A DNA stretch of 64,000 bases from Dysgonomonas sp. UBA5412 (GTDB lineage: Bacteria > Bacteroidota > Bacteroidia > Bacteroidales > Dysgonomonadaceae), in contig DHNQ01000002.1 in NCBI GenBank assembly GCA_002409595.1, forward strand, positions 1 to 64,000, given 5' to 3'. Within the stretch, counting starts at the first letter, position 1. Every line of letters starts with the position of its first letter. Position numbers and translations under genes: made by a program. The notes below the pieces were generated by a model. It saw only the letters and a list, made by a program, of their open reading frames with translations, was not told the origin of the DNA and did no database searches. This document shows, in pieces, positions 1-6,724 of this stretch.

Positions 1-1
1 A

Positions 2-388
2 TTTTTTTTTCTTTTTTTAAAAATTCTTTTTAATTTTTTTTTTTTAAAAGTAAAATTTTTTCCTTTTTTCTATTATTATATACAGGTTAATATTCAAAAA
101 ATAGGAGGAAAAAGATATGTTTTGTGCGGAAGCGACAAAGGCTATCTCATATTTTCATTTCCCGAACTGAAATTCATCAATAAATTTAATTTTGACTATG
201 AAGATGGAGGATATAGAGGTTGGGGCACAGTAGTACCATATCCCGACGGTATAGGAACTAAATATATGTGGCTTACCTTCGACAGAGGAAAAGGCAATCC
301 GGGCTTCAATTGGTCGTATGGCGGACTATACATCTATCGTTCAGCAGAACGTAATGATGGATACGAATATTTACCAACCGATTTTTAG
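2..388 (+). CDS. C-terminal part of an unknown protein, 5' end outside the window
   Basis: The frame ending at the TAG at 386-388 is open all the way to the left edge, so this is read as the tail of a longer gene. From about position 80 the translation looks like real protein, rich in beta-strand, Gly and aromatic residues (IGGKRYVLCGSDKGYLIFSF, then a GGLYIYR segment), as in beta-propeller proteins. I do not recognise the family. An ATG at 117 preceded by AGGAGG looks like a start but is in another frame that stops after 17 codons. Positions 1-70 are almost pure T and A and would encode mostly Phe and Leu, which could be low-quality contig-edge sequence. Family and completeness are uncertain. 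Confidence 0.5.
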   Translation, partial: FFFLFLKILFNFFFLKVKFFPFFYYYIQVNIQKIGGKRYVLCGSDKGYLIFSFPELKFINKFNFDYEDGGYRGWGTVVPYPDGIGTKYMWLTFDRGKGNPGFNWSYGGLYIYRSAERNDGYEYLPTDF

Positions 389-403
389 AAAAAGAAGTTT
401 GAT

Positions 404-437
404 ATCATAATTGTTAATATACTGCAACAATTATGAT
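404..437. terminator. Perfect 12-bp inverted repeat
   Basis: ATCATAATTGTT (404-415) and AACAATTATGAT (426-437) pair perfectly around a 10-nt loop, 16 bases after the stop of the preceding gene. There is no T-tract after the stem, so it may be a weak terminator, an mRNA 3' protective hairpin or an operator. Confidence 0.4.
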
Positions 438-480
438 TCGACCCTCCATCTGGCTAAATAAGTAATTATACTTAACTGAA

Positions 481-507
481 AAAAGTGTTACTTTTGTTAG
501 CACTTTT
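481..507 (+). promoter_or_regulatory. Promoter of dtd inside an inverted repeat
   Basis: TACTTTTG at 489-496 matches the Bacteroidetes -7 element TAnnTTTG, 33 bases before the dtd start. It is bracketed by AAAAGTG (481-487) and CACTTTT (501-507), an inverted repeat centred on the element. That placement would suit a repressor site, but this is inference. Confidence 0.5.
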
Positions 508-528
508 AAGGTATAAACTCTAAGAAAA

Positions 529-981
529 ATGAGAATATTAATTCAACGGGTAAAAAGATCCTCAGTATCAATAGACAACAATCTCAAATGTGAAATAGGC
601 AAAGGTCTGCTTATACTACTTGGAATAGAAGACGGCGATAACAATGAAGATATAGAATGGTTGACCAATAAGATAATAAATCTGCGTATCTTTGATGACG
701 AAGAAGGAGTAATGAACCGATCGATAAAAGATATAGATGCAGATATATTGGTAGTATCACAGTTCACATTACACGCTTCTACAAAAAAAGGAAATCGTCC
801 ATCATATATACGTGCAGCTAAACCTGAAATATCAATACCTCTCTACGAAGCGTTTTGCGAGACTTTGAAGCAAAAGCTGGGCAAAGATATAGGCACGGGA
901 GAGTTTGGCGCAGATATACAAGTAGAATTAATCAACGATGGACCTGTAACCATATGGATAGACTCTAAAGTAAAAGAATGA
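529..981 (+). CDS. dtd: D-aminoacyl-tRNA deacylase
   Basis: Hydrolyses D-amino acids wrongly esterified to tRNA (D-Tyr-tRNA and also Gly-tRNA-Ala) in the cytoplasm, protecting translation fidelity. The 150-residue length is typical of the DTD family. It carries the two signature motifs: SQFTL at residues 77-81, whose Thr80 is the active-site threonine, and the NDGPVT segment at 136-141, whose Gly-cisPro chirality selector reaches into the partner subunit of the homodimer. The start ATG lies 33 bases after a -7 element. The stop overlaps the ATG of the following MazG-like gene (ATGATGA), so the two are probably translationally coupled, and deoC follows after 2 bases. This is a small operon of house-cleaning and nucleotide-metabolism genes. 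Confidence 0.96.
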   Translation: MRILIQRVKRSSVSIDNNLKCEIGKGLLILLGIEDGDNNEDIEWLTNKIINLRIFDDEEGVMNRSIKDIDADILVVSQFTLHASTKKGNRPSYIRAAKPEISIPLYEAFCETLKQKLGKDIGTGEFGADIQVELINDGPVTIWIDSKVKE

Positions 982-1307
982 TGACAATAGATCAAGCTCA
1001 AAAAGAGGTAGACAACTGGATAAAGACAATAGGTGTACGCTACTTTAGCGAACTTACCAATATGGCTATACTTACCGAAGAGGTAGGAGAACTGGCACGC
1101 ATTATGGCAAGGACTTATGGCGACCAATCGTTCAAAAAATCAGATATGGAAAAAGATCTTGGCGATGAGATGGCCGACGTATTATGGGTGCTGATCTGCA
1201 TGGCTAATCAGACAGGAATAAACTTGACCGATGCTTTTAAGAAAAATATAGAAAAAAAGACTAATAGAGATAAGAACAGACATATAAACAACGATAAATT
1301 AAAATAA
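978..1307 (+). CDS. MazG-like nucleotide pyrophosphohydrolase
   Basis: All-alpha NTP pyrophosphohydrolase of the MazG-like group, expected to remove pyrophosphate from non-canonical or excess (d)NTPs using Mg2+. The metal-binding pattern EExxE...ExxD is visible as Glu34-Glu35-Glu38 and Glu64-Asp67. At 109 residues it is a single-domain form, not the duplicated E. coli MazG. The tail from about residue 90 is highly basic (KKNIEKKTNRDKNR). Two adjacent ATG codons (978 and 981) could serve as start; the first overlaps the dtd stop codon. Placement between dtd and deoC suggests cleanup of faulty tRNA and nucleotide products, but the true substrate cannot be read from the sequence. Confidence 0.88.
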   Translation: MMTIDQAQKEVDNWIKTIGVRYFSELTNMAILTEEVGELARIMARTYGDQSFKKSDMEKDLGDEMADVLWVLICMANQTGINLTDAFKKNIEKKTNRDKNRHINNDKLK

Positions 1308-1309
1308 TA

Positions 1310-2176
1310 ATGGCTGAAATAAATAAATATACAGATACACTCAAGAAATATAAGACCGATATTAAAGATGCTGACGTAACAAAGGCTGTAAATGAAATAA
1401 TAAGCAAAAAAGTAGCTCAGAACGAAAATAAAGAAGTCTACAAGAGAATATATTCGTGTATAGATCTTACTTCGCTCAATGCTACAGATACCCGCGAAGA
1501 TATATGGAAATTTACCGAAAAAATAAATAATCACGATGGTATATCCGATGTACCAAATGTAGCTGCTATATGTGTATATCCAAACTTTGTGGAAACAGTG
1601 AAGGAAGCACTTACTACCGACATTAAAATAGCATCCGTAGCCGGAGGATTTCCTTCGTCACAAACATTTACTGAAGTAAAGATAGCCGAAACCGCATTAG
1701 CCATAGCAAGCGGAGCCGACGAAATAGATATTGTGCTTAATTTAGGATATTTTCTTGATGAGAACTACGAAGAATTAAGTGAGGAGATAGATGAAATAAA
1801 GCATACATGCCGCGATGCCAAACTGAAAGTAATATTGGAAACCGGAGCATTAAAGTCTGCTAAAAATATAAAGACAGCGTCCCTCCTAGCCCTTTATTCA
1901 GGAGCTGATTTTATAAAAACATCTACCGGAAAAGGATATGAAGGAGCAACTCCAGAAGCAGTTTATACAATATGTACAGCCCTGAAAGAATATACTGCCA
2001 AAACAGGTATTAAAGCCGGTGTAAAAATATCCGGAGGCGTATCTACCACACACGATGCCGTTATTTACTATACGATAGTAAAAGAAGTTTTAGGAGACGA
2101 ATATCTCAATAACGAATATTTTCGCATAGGAGCAAGCCGATTGGCAGACGAAATACTAAAAAGCATCGGAGAATAA
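1310..2176 (+). CDS. deoC: Deoxyribose-phosphate aldolase
   Basis: Cleaves 2-deoxy-D-ribose 5-phosphate to glyceraldehyde 3-phosphate and acetaldehyde, the last step of deoxynucleoside catabolism. It is a TIM barrel with visible family motifs: the VCVYP-like segment near residues 88-91, VAGGFPSSQT at 110-119, DEIDIVLN near 137-144, FIKTSTG containing the Schiff-base Lys203, and VKISGG with the relay Lys239. The 288-residue length fits the longer DeoC subgroup. It begins 2 bases after the MazG-like stop, so it is co-transcribed with dtd. The purine nucleoside phosphorylase at 12954 could feed the same nucleoside salvage but is not in the same operon. Confidence 0.95.
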   Translation: MAEINKYTDTLKKYKTDIKDADVTKAVNEIISKKVAQNENKEVYKRIYSCIDLTSLNATDTREDIWKFTEKINNHDGISDVPNVAAICVYPNFVETVKEALTTDIKIASVAGGFPSSQTFTEVKIAETALAIASGADEIDIVLNLGYFLDENYEELSEEIDEIKHTCRDAKLKVILETGALKSAKNIKTASLLALYSGADFIKTSTGKGYEGATPEAVYTICTALKEYTAKTGIKAGVKISGGVSTTHDAVIYYTIVKEVLGDEYLNNEYFRIGASRLADEILKSIGE

Positions 2177-2199
2177 AAATAGAAAAACAGTCTAAATCT

Positions 2200-2227
2200 G
2201 TACAACTTTGTCAGTTTTTAGTTAAAA
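2200..2227 (+). repeat. Dispersed 28-bp intergenic repeat, copy 1
   Basis: This segment starts GTACAACTTTGTCAG and ends TTAGTTAAAA. It is identical over 28 bp to copies at 16188-16215 (same strand) and 24378-24405 (opposite strand). Here it lies between deoC and ribH, 53 bases before the ribH start. All three copies lie upstream of a gene and point towards it. Function unknown. Confidence 0.85.
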
Positions 2228-2252
2228 TAGCAATAACACACGTTATTCTTAA

Positions 2253-2260
2253 TATATTTG
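2253..2260 (+). promoter_or_regulatory. -7 element of ribH promoter
   Basis: TATATTTG matches TAnnTTTG, 20 bases before the ribH ATG, so the leader would be only about 10-15 nt. No FMN-riboswitch-like structure is apparent in the 104-base gap. Confidence 0.6.
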
Positions 2261-2280
2261 CAACAAATAAAATATAAAAT

Positions 2281-2778
2281 ATGGCAACAGCATATCACAA
2301 TTTATCATCATACGATCCGGCAAAAGTACCAAACGGATCTGATATGAAAATAGGCATAGTAGTATCTGAATGGAACGATAATATAACTAATGCCCTACTT
2401 GAAGGAGCTCACAAAACACTTGTAAAACATGGTGTGAAAGAAGAAAATATCTTTATAGACTTCGTTCCGGGAAGCTTTGAGCTTATTTTTGGAGCAAAAC
2501 ACATGGTAGAAAATAAAGAAATCGACGCAGTCATCACACTTGGTAGCGTTGTCAGAGGAGATACACCACATTTCGACTATGTTTGCAGTGGTGTTACTCA
2601 AGGTATTGCCGATATGAATATACGTTACGATATTCCATTCATATTCGGATTGTTAACTACCGATGACATGCAGCAAGCTGAAGAGCGTGCAGGAGGTCGT
2701 CATGGCAACAAAGGGGATGAATGCGCAGTAGCTGCATTAAAAATGATAGATTTTTATCGTAGAAATTTGGAAGAATAA
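2281..2778 (+). CDS. ribH: 6,7-dimethyl-8-ribityllumazine synthase
   Basis: Condenses 5-amino-6-ribitylamino-uracil with 3,4-dihydroxy-2-butanone 4-phosphate to give the lumazine precursor of riboflavin, usually in a 60-subunit icosahedral or smaller cytosolic assembly. Substrate motifs are visible: the VVSEWND segment at 28-34, PGSFELI at 63-69, GSVVRGDTPHFDYV at 88-101 with catalytic His97, and a basic C-terminal part. At 165 residues the length is normal. There is its own -7 promoter element upstream and no other riboflavin gene beside it. The next transcription unit, a tRNA pair, starts from a promoter overlapping the ribH 3' end. Confidence 0.96.
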   Translation: MATAYHNLSSYDPAKVPNGSDMKIGIVVSEWNDNITNALLEGAHKTLVKHGVKEENIFIDFVPGSFELIFGAKHMVENKEIDAVITLGSVVRGDTPHFDYVCSGVTQGIADMNIRYDIPFIFGLLTTDDMQQAEERAGGRHGNKGDECAVAALKMIDFYRRNLEE

Positions 2779-2796
2779 ATAAAAGTATTACCTTTG
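2766..2796 (+). promoter_or_regulatory. Promoter of the tRNA-Tyr/tRNA-Gly unit
   Basis: TTTG at 2766-2769 and TACCTTTG at 2789-2796 are separated by 19 bases, matching the Bacteroidetes -33/-7 consensus. The upstream part lies inside the end of ribH. Confidence 0.7.
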
Positions 2797-2814
2797 CAAT
2801 CGCAAAAGATACTA

Positions 2815-2897
2815 GGGCAGTTACCAGAGTGGCCAAATGGGTCTGACTGTAACTCAGATAGCTTACGCTTACGGTGGTTCGAATCCATCACTGCCCA
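2815..2897 (+). tRNA. tRNA-Tyr (anticodon GTA)
   Basis: The acceptor stem GGGCAGT (2815-2821) pairs with ACTGCCC (2890-2896), followed by discriminator A. The anticodon loop reads CTGTAAC with GTA as anticodon. There is a class II long variable arm and a standard GGTTCGAATCC T-arm. CCA is not encoded. Confidence 0.95.
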
Positions 2898-2904
2898 CAA
2901 CTTT

Positions 2905-2977
2905 GCGGAAGTAGCTCAGTTGATAGAGCATTAGCCTTCCAAGCTGAGGGTCGCGGGTTTGAGCCCCGTCTTCCGCT
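2905..2977 (+). tRNA. tRNA-Gly (anticodon TCC), integration target
   Basis: A 73-nt tRNA with acceptor stem GCGGAAG (2905-2911) paired with CTTCCGC (2970-2976). The anticodon loop CTTCCAA (2936-2942) carries TCC at 2938-2940. From base 29 of the tRNA to 4 bases past its end the sequence is duplicated at 6725-6773. The gene is therefore a host 5' part joined to a 3' part supplied by an integrated element, with function preserved. Confidence 0.95.
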
Positions 2978-2981
2978 CTAA
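2933..2981 (+). repeat. Left attachment site (att), 49-bp direct repeat
   Basis: Identical to 6725-6773. It begins in the anticodon stem of tRNA-Gly and ends 4 bases beyond the tRNA. Crossover probably falls in the anticodon loop, as with many tRNA-targeting tyrosine recombinases (inference). Confidence 0.92.
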
Positions 2982-3000
2982 GTTGAAAAACTTGATTATT

Positions 3001-3034
3001 AAAGGATTACGATTTAAATCGTAGTCCTTTTTTT
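3001..3034 (+). terminator. Terminator of the tRNA unit, carried by the element
   Basis: AAAGGATTACGATTT pairs with AAATCGTAGTCCTTT (one G-T wobble) and runs into a T-tract at about 3028-3034. It lies inside the integrated element, so the element supplies the tRNA operon with a new terminator. The original chromosomal one seems to be at 6779-6806. Confidence 0.7.
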
Positions 3035-3106
3035 GTGTTTATACCCTATTGATTGACAAGAAAAACACGCTTTACTAAGATATTCTGACACGGGTTTCGA
3101 CCAAAT

Positions 3107-3124
3107 GTTTACATATAGTTTACA
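3107..3124 (+). promoter_or_regulatory. Paired GTTTACA motif, putative integrase arm site (left)
   Basis: GTTTACA-TATA-GTTTACA: two direct heptamers spaced 11 bp start to start. The same arrangement occurs near the right end at 6669-6686. Paired direct repeats near both att sites are typical of arm-type integrase or excisionase binding sites. Confidence 0.6.
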
Positions 3125-3142
3125 GTAAAATTTAATGAATTT

Positions 3143-4390
3143 ATGGCAACTTTTAAAGCAGTAGTAAGGTCAAAACGTGCAGATGGGATATACATTGTTT
3201 ATATCCGAGTGATTCACAATCGAAAAACAGAATATATCAAAACTAACAGATATGTTCATCAAGGACATTTAAGGAAAGGAGAAATTGTAGACCAAACAGT
3301 TCTCAATCAATGTGCTTACACAATCAAATGTTATTATGATAAATTGAATAAGATAGATATTGAAGGTTGGACAGCAAAACAAATAGTGGAGTATCTAACT
3401 AAGAATAATGAAAAGATTCCTTTTTATCCGTATTGCGAAGAATTTATAGCAAAGATGATAAATAATAACAGAGAACGAACCGCAAAAAACTACACTACCG
3501 CTTTAAATTCATTTCGCTCGTTCTTCGGGGAAGACATCTACTTTCAAAATATAAAATCTATAAAAGTTAAACAATGGATAGATACACTAAGGGGTACAGC
3601 ACGAGCAAAGGAAATGTACCCAACTTTAATAAAAGCTATGTTTTCAGCAGGGGTTGAAGAGTACAACGATTATGATGAAGATAATATTGTCATTAAAAAT
3701 ATGCCATTCAAAAATCTTGAAATACCCAAAGCGGATATATCAATCCCTAAAGCAGTAGAAGTGGAAACAATCAGAAAATTATTTGCAGCGAAACCTGATA
3801 GCCGACGTTCAGAACTGGCGCAAGACGTAGCAAAGTTAATTTTATATTTGGTTGGTATCAATACCGTAGACTTATATGAAATAACAAAAGATTGTTTTAT
3901 CGACGGGAAACTATGTTATAACCGCTCTAAAACAAAGAAAGGTAGGCGAGATAAGGCATATATTGAAATCAAAGTAAAAGACGAAATACTATACTTATTT
4001 GACAAATACAAAGGAACTGGAGATAAGTTATTCGATTTTGGATATAAGGATTGTATAAACTTTAATCGCAATGTTAATAAAGGCTTAAAGCATTTGTGCG
4101 AGTTGGCAGGGATTGAGAAATTGACGTCTTATTCGTTTCGTCATACATGGGCTACCATAGCACAAAATGATTGTGGTGCAGTTACTCCATTGGTTGGCTT
4201 CTGCCTTAACCATTCGTCCGAGTTCAAAACAACCGAGCTCTATATCAAAAAGAAATTCGAACCTATTGATGAGCTAAATAATAAGGTATTAGATTTTATA
4301 TTTAAACCAAAAAGTAAAAATACAAAGCGAGAACAACAAATAATAAAAAAGCCAAAAGATCAAGACCAATTACCCTTGTTTCATAACTAA
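3143..4390 (+). CDS. Tyrosine recombinase / integrase of the tRNA-Gly element
   Basis: Site-specific recombinase expected to insert and excise the element at tRNA-Gly. It has an N-terminal arm-binding domain (about 1-60), a core-binding SAM-like domain (about 90-200) and a C-terminal catalytic domain. Catalytic residues visible are Arg333 and His334 in SFRHTWAT, His357 in CLNHSS and nucleophile Tyr367 in TTELYI. The usual box-I arginine is replaced by the GINTVDLYE sequence (residues 238-246) common in Bacteroidetes integrases; Arg261 in YNRSKT may be the functional arginine. The 415-residue length is normal for this branch. The gene starts 162 bases inside the left att site and reads inward; a TerS-like gene follows after 29 bases, probably co-transcribed. 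Confidence 0.93.
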   Translation: MATFKAVVRSKRADGIYIVYIRVIHNRKTEYIKTNRYVHQGHLRKGEIVDQTVLNQCAYTIKCYYDKLNKIDIEGWTAKQIVEYLTKNNEKIPFYPYCEEFIAKMINNNRERTAKNYTTALNSFRSFFGEDIYFQNIKSIKVKQWIDTLRGTARAKEMYPTLIKAMFSAGVEEYNDYDEDNIVIKNMPFKNLEIPKADISIPKAVEVETIRKLFAAKPDSRRSELAQDVAKLILYLVGINTVDLYEITKDCFIDGKLCYNRSKTKKGRRDKAYIEIKVKDEILYLFDKYKGTGDKLFDFGYKDCINFNRNVNKGLKHLCELAGIEKLTSYSFRHTWATIAQNDCGAVTPLVGFCLNHSSEFKTTELYIKKKFEPIDELNNKVLDFIFKPKSKNTKREQQIIKKPKDQDQLPLFHN

Positions 4391-4419
4391 AAATCACCTT
4401 AAGACAAACTCACATAACT

Positions 4420-4884
4420 ATGCTATCAAAAGAACAATTAATCAGCCGATTGACAGATAGGGAACGCTTCTGTCTTATTGCTTACTTACAGACAGGCGAT
4501 CAATTGACCGCTTATCTTTGCAGTCGTAAAAAGCCCGTTTCGGCGAATAATCAATCTATTGTATCAATGGCATCACGTTGGATAAACAGCGAGCCCGTAC
4601 AAGCCTTTTTAGAAGCCGAGCGAGGGCGTAAAGCCATTTTGATAGAAGAGACTACAGACAGAACCAAAGCGGACACAATCCGAGAACTTAACAAGCTTGC
4701 AACTTCAACAACTGATACGAAACTAAAAGCCGAAATATTATTAAAACTATCAGACTTAGAAGGCTGGAAGAAAGAAAGAGAACAAACACAAGACGACACA
4801 ATCAGATATTATCTACCATTACGGTGCAATGTGTGTTCATTATATAAGGCTGCAAAAGATGTAAAACAACACCCTGCCACTTAG
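4420..4884 (+). CDS. Small DNA-binding protein resembling phage terminase small subunit
   Basis: A 154-residue protein whose layout matches terminase small subunits: an N-terminal helix-turn-helix-like block with LTDRERFCLIAYLQTGD (11-27), a PVQAFLEAERGRKA helix (59-72), a TADRV-like turn, and a C-terminal helical repeat with LKAEILLKLSDLEGWKKE (102-119). In phages this fold recognises pac/cos DNA and loads the large terminase; gram-positive satellites (SaPI type) encode their own TerS to redirect a helper phage's packaging. The tail carries a CxxC pair (Cys136, Cys139). It follows the integrase by 29 bases. No large terminase is present in the window. The homology is pattern recognition only: it could equally be a transposon-type HTH regulator or excisionase. 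Confidence 0.6.
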   Translation: MLSKEQLISRLTDRERFCLIAYLQTGDQLTAYLCSRKKPVSANNQSIVSMASRWINSEPVQAFLEAERGRKAILIEETTDRTKADTIRELNKLATSTTDTKLKAEILLKLSDLEGWKKEREQTQDDTIRYYLPLRCNVCSLYKAAKDVKQHPAT

Positions 4885-5461
4885 GCAGGTAGTCAAAAGG
4901 GTAGCCCCCACCCGCTAAATGAAATCAGTAAAAAGCAATCTCATTCCATGAAAATTTTTTGGCTCTGATTTTTGCACATTCAGAGGATCTCTTATATAAG
5001 ATAATATAAATGGAATATCAAGTGTCTATATTTTAAACAAATAGGTGTAATTTACATGCACGTTTTGAGCATATCTACTCTACAAATTGAGCATACTATT
5101 GATTGTATATTACAAGTAATATTTATGACACCCTCTTAGTCAAAAGTTCTGGGGAGATAATTAGAACGTGGCTATCACTGAATTGGTAGCGAACCCGAGT
5201 GGCAACATCCTTACTCAATGTCCTGCTCTGTCCAACGAACCGACAACAGGCAACACCATATAGCGCAAGCTAAAAAGTAAGGTCGTTATGGAATGCGTGT
5301 GTGTTGAGCTCTGAAAAATTTTGGAAAACAGCCATTTAGAATGCTGAAAAGTGACAAGTTGAGAGGGTCACTGCTATTTTTCCTTAATTTTTTTAATCCA
5401 CTTCTATTAAATATGGTGGAAAAGGGTTCGTTGTATTCGGATGGGTGTTTTTTTCTATTTT

Positions 5462-5503
5462 AGGGTAGTATTTATCCAAAAAGGCTACCCAATAAACTAC
5501 CCT
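5462..5503. promoter_or_regulatory. Operator-like array of GGGTAG motifs upstream of fic
   Basis: AGGGTAGT (5462-5469) and ACTACCCT (5496-5503) form a perfect 8-bp inverted repeat, and a third copy, CTACCC, lies between them at 5485-5490. Each is flanked by T/A-rich sequence. A fourth GGGTAG is at 4899-4904. The array ends 16 bases before the fic -7 element. It may be bound by the winged-helix C-terminus of Fic or by another element protein (inference). Confidence 0.6.
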
Positions 5504-5519
5504 GATAAAAAACTATTCT

Positions 5520-5527
5520 TACTTTTG
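5520..5527 (+). promoter_or_regulatory. -7 element of the fic promoter
   Basis: TACTTTTG matches TAnnTTTG and ends only 7 bases before the fic ATG, so the transcript would be leaderless or nearly so. Confidence 0.55.
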
Positions 5528-5534
5528 TGTTATT

Positions 5535-6470
5535 ATGTCATACATTCCGCCATATAAGATAACAGCAAAGATTATAAGTCTCGTTTCGAAAATAAGCGAG
5601 GCAATAGGTAGTTTTTACATACAGGAAGACTTAAGACTTCACAGAATAAACCGAATTAAAACGATTCAAGGTTCGCTTGCTATTGAAGGTAATACATTGA
5701 CCACCGACCAAATTACTGCCATACTGGAAGGCAAACCTGTTATCGCGCCAATAAATGAAGTGCAAGAGGTACGCAATGCGATAAAAGCCTATCAGATGTT
5801 GGATGAACTAAATCCTAATAGCATTGATGACCTCCTAAAAGCGCACCTTGCAATGGAAGGAGGGTTAATTGATGATGCGGGTAGTTTTAGAAGGCAGGGC
5901 ATCGGGGTTGCTTCGGGCGAAGAGATTATACATTATGCACCGCCTGCCGAAAGAGTACCATTTTTAATACAAGAACTGTTCGATTGGTTGAATGAAACAG
6001 AAGAACATCCATTAATAAAGAGTTGTGTATTTCATTACGAATTTGAATTTATACACCCCTTTTCAGATGGCAACGGGCGTACTGGGCGACTTTGGCAAAC
6101 ACTTATATTAAGTAAATGGCGTTCGATTTTTAAAAATTTACCGATTGAAAATATCGTCTATAAATACAGAAAGGAATATTATCATGCAATCGCTGTTAGT
6201 GGTGGTACTGATGGTTGTACTCCGTTCATTGAATTTATTTTGGAGGTAATTGATGAAACGTTAGCTTCAGAACAAAGTATACCACAGAGTACTCGCGATA
6301 AAATTCTGATTCAAATATTCAACAACCCAAATGTAACGCGTAACGAATTGGCAAGTGCGTTGGGTTTAACATCTGACGGTATTAAGTATCATTTGCAAAA
6401 ATTGACAAAGGAAGGTGTAATCGTTCGTCAGGGTTCAGCTCGGAGCGGATATTGGAAGATTGTAAAATAA
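5535..6470 (+). CDS. Fic family protein, class II self-inhibited, with C-terminal winged helix
   Basis: Fic enzymes transfer AMP (or another nucleotide-derived group) from an NTP to a protein hydroxyl. The full catalytic motif HPFSDGNGRTGR is at 174-185, with His174 as general base, an acidic residue for Mg2+ and the Arg pair for phosphates. An N-terminal inhibitory motif, (S/T)xxxE(G/N), is present as Ser47...Glu51-Gly52, so the protein is predicted to be autoinhibited in cis and to need no separate antitoxin. A flap region lies near 124-141, and residues about 252-311 form a winged helix-turn-helix. It has its own promoter and operator-like array and is the only cargo-type gene in the element. 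The target protein and whether it acts in defence, toxin or regulatory mode are unknown. Confidence 0.93.
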   Translation: MSYIPPYKITAKIISLVSKISEAIGSFYIQEDLRLHRINRIKTIQGSLAIEGNTLTTDQITAILEGKPVIAPINEVQEVRNAIKAYQMLDELNPNSIDDLLKAHLAMEGGLIDDAGSFRRQGIGVASGEEIIHYAPPAERVPFLIQELFDWLNETEEHPLIKSCVFHYEFEFIHPFSDGNGRTGRLWQTLILSKWRSIFKNLPIENIVYKYRKEYYHAIAVSGGTDGCTPFIEFILEVIDETLASEQSIPQSTRDKILIQIFNNPNVTRNELASALGLTSDGIKYHLQKLTKEGVIVRQGSARSGYWKIVK

Positions 6471-6724
6471 TACTGTCCAACTACAAATAAATATATCTTT
6501 TGTTTTAACTACCTGCCTAACATTTTTAGTATGTTATTTTAGATTAAACTATTTATAAACAATAAATTTGTATAAGAAAAAACTTAACAATTAAGTAAAC
6601 AAAAAACTGTTATAACCATGTAGTTGGTAAATATCTTTATCCGTATCTTTATGGCATCGAAACGTCGTGTTTACAGATTGTTTACAAGTATGCCGTAAGA
6701 CATTGATAATCAATATACGGAAGC
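6471..6724. other. Non-coding right end of the element with paired GTTTACA motif
   Basis: AT-rich DNA with no gene. GTTTACA-GATT-GTTTACA at 6669-6686 repeats the layout of 3107-3124 in the same orientation, ending 38 bases before the right att site. Beyond the att site the gap up to 6834 holds only a hairpin at 6779-6806. Confidence 0.6.

Larger units (their letters stand above)
4885..5534. other. 650-bp non-coding stretch of the element with candidate structured segment
   Basis: No convincing gene. A perfect 6-bp hairpin, CCTGCC/GGCAGG (4873-4889), overlaps the stop of the preceding gene. GGGT-loop-ACCC (4899-4913) follows. Positions 5161-5300 are distinctly GC-richer (66 of 140 bases by hand count) than the surrounding DNA and include TAGC-GCAA-GCTA at 5261-5272, a stem capped by a GNRA-type tetraloop. 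AGTGAC/GTCACT (5350-5372) is another hairpin. The segment could be an origin of transfer, a packaging or replication signal, a small RNA or a group II intron remnant; the sequence alone does not decide. The longest reading frame seen, 5056-5139, is only 27 codons. Confidence 0.5.

Noticed and set aside
117..170. Start codon with an AGGAGG ribosome site at 103-108
   Set aside because: The frame stops after 17 codons, and GGAGGA reads naturally as Gly-Gly in the longer open frame.
5157..5372. A definite group II intron
   Set aside because: The segment has a GNRA hairpin and some intron-like wording, but I cannot place domain V, the GUGYG 5' end or a reverse transcriptase, so it is kept only as a candidate structured region.
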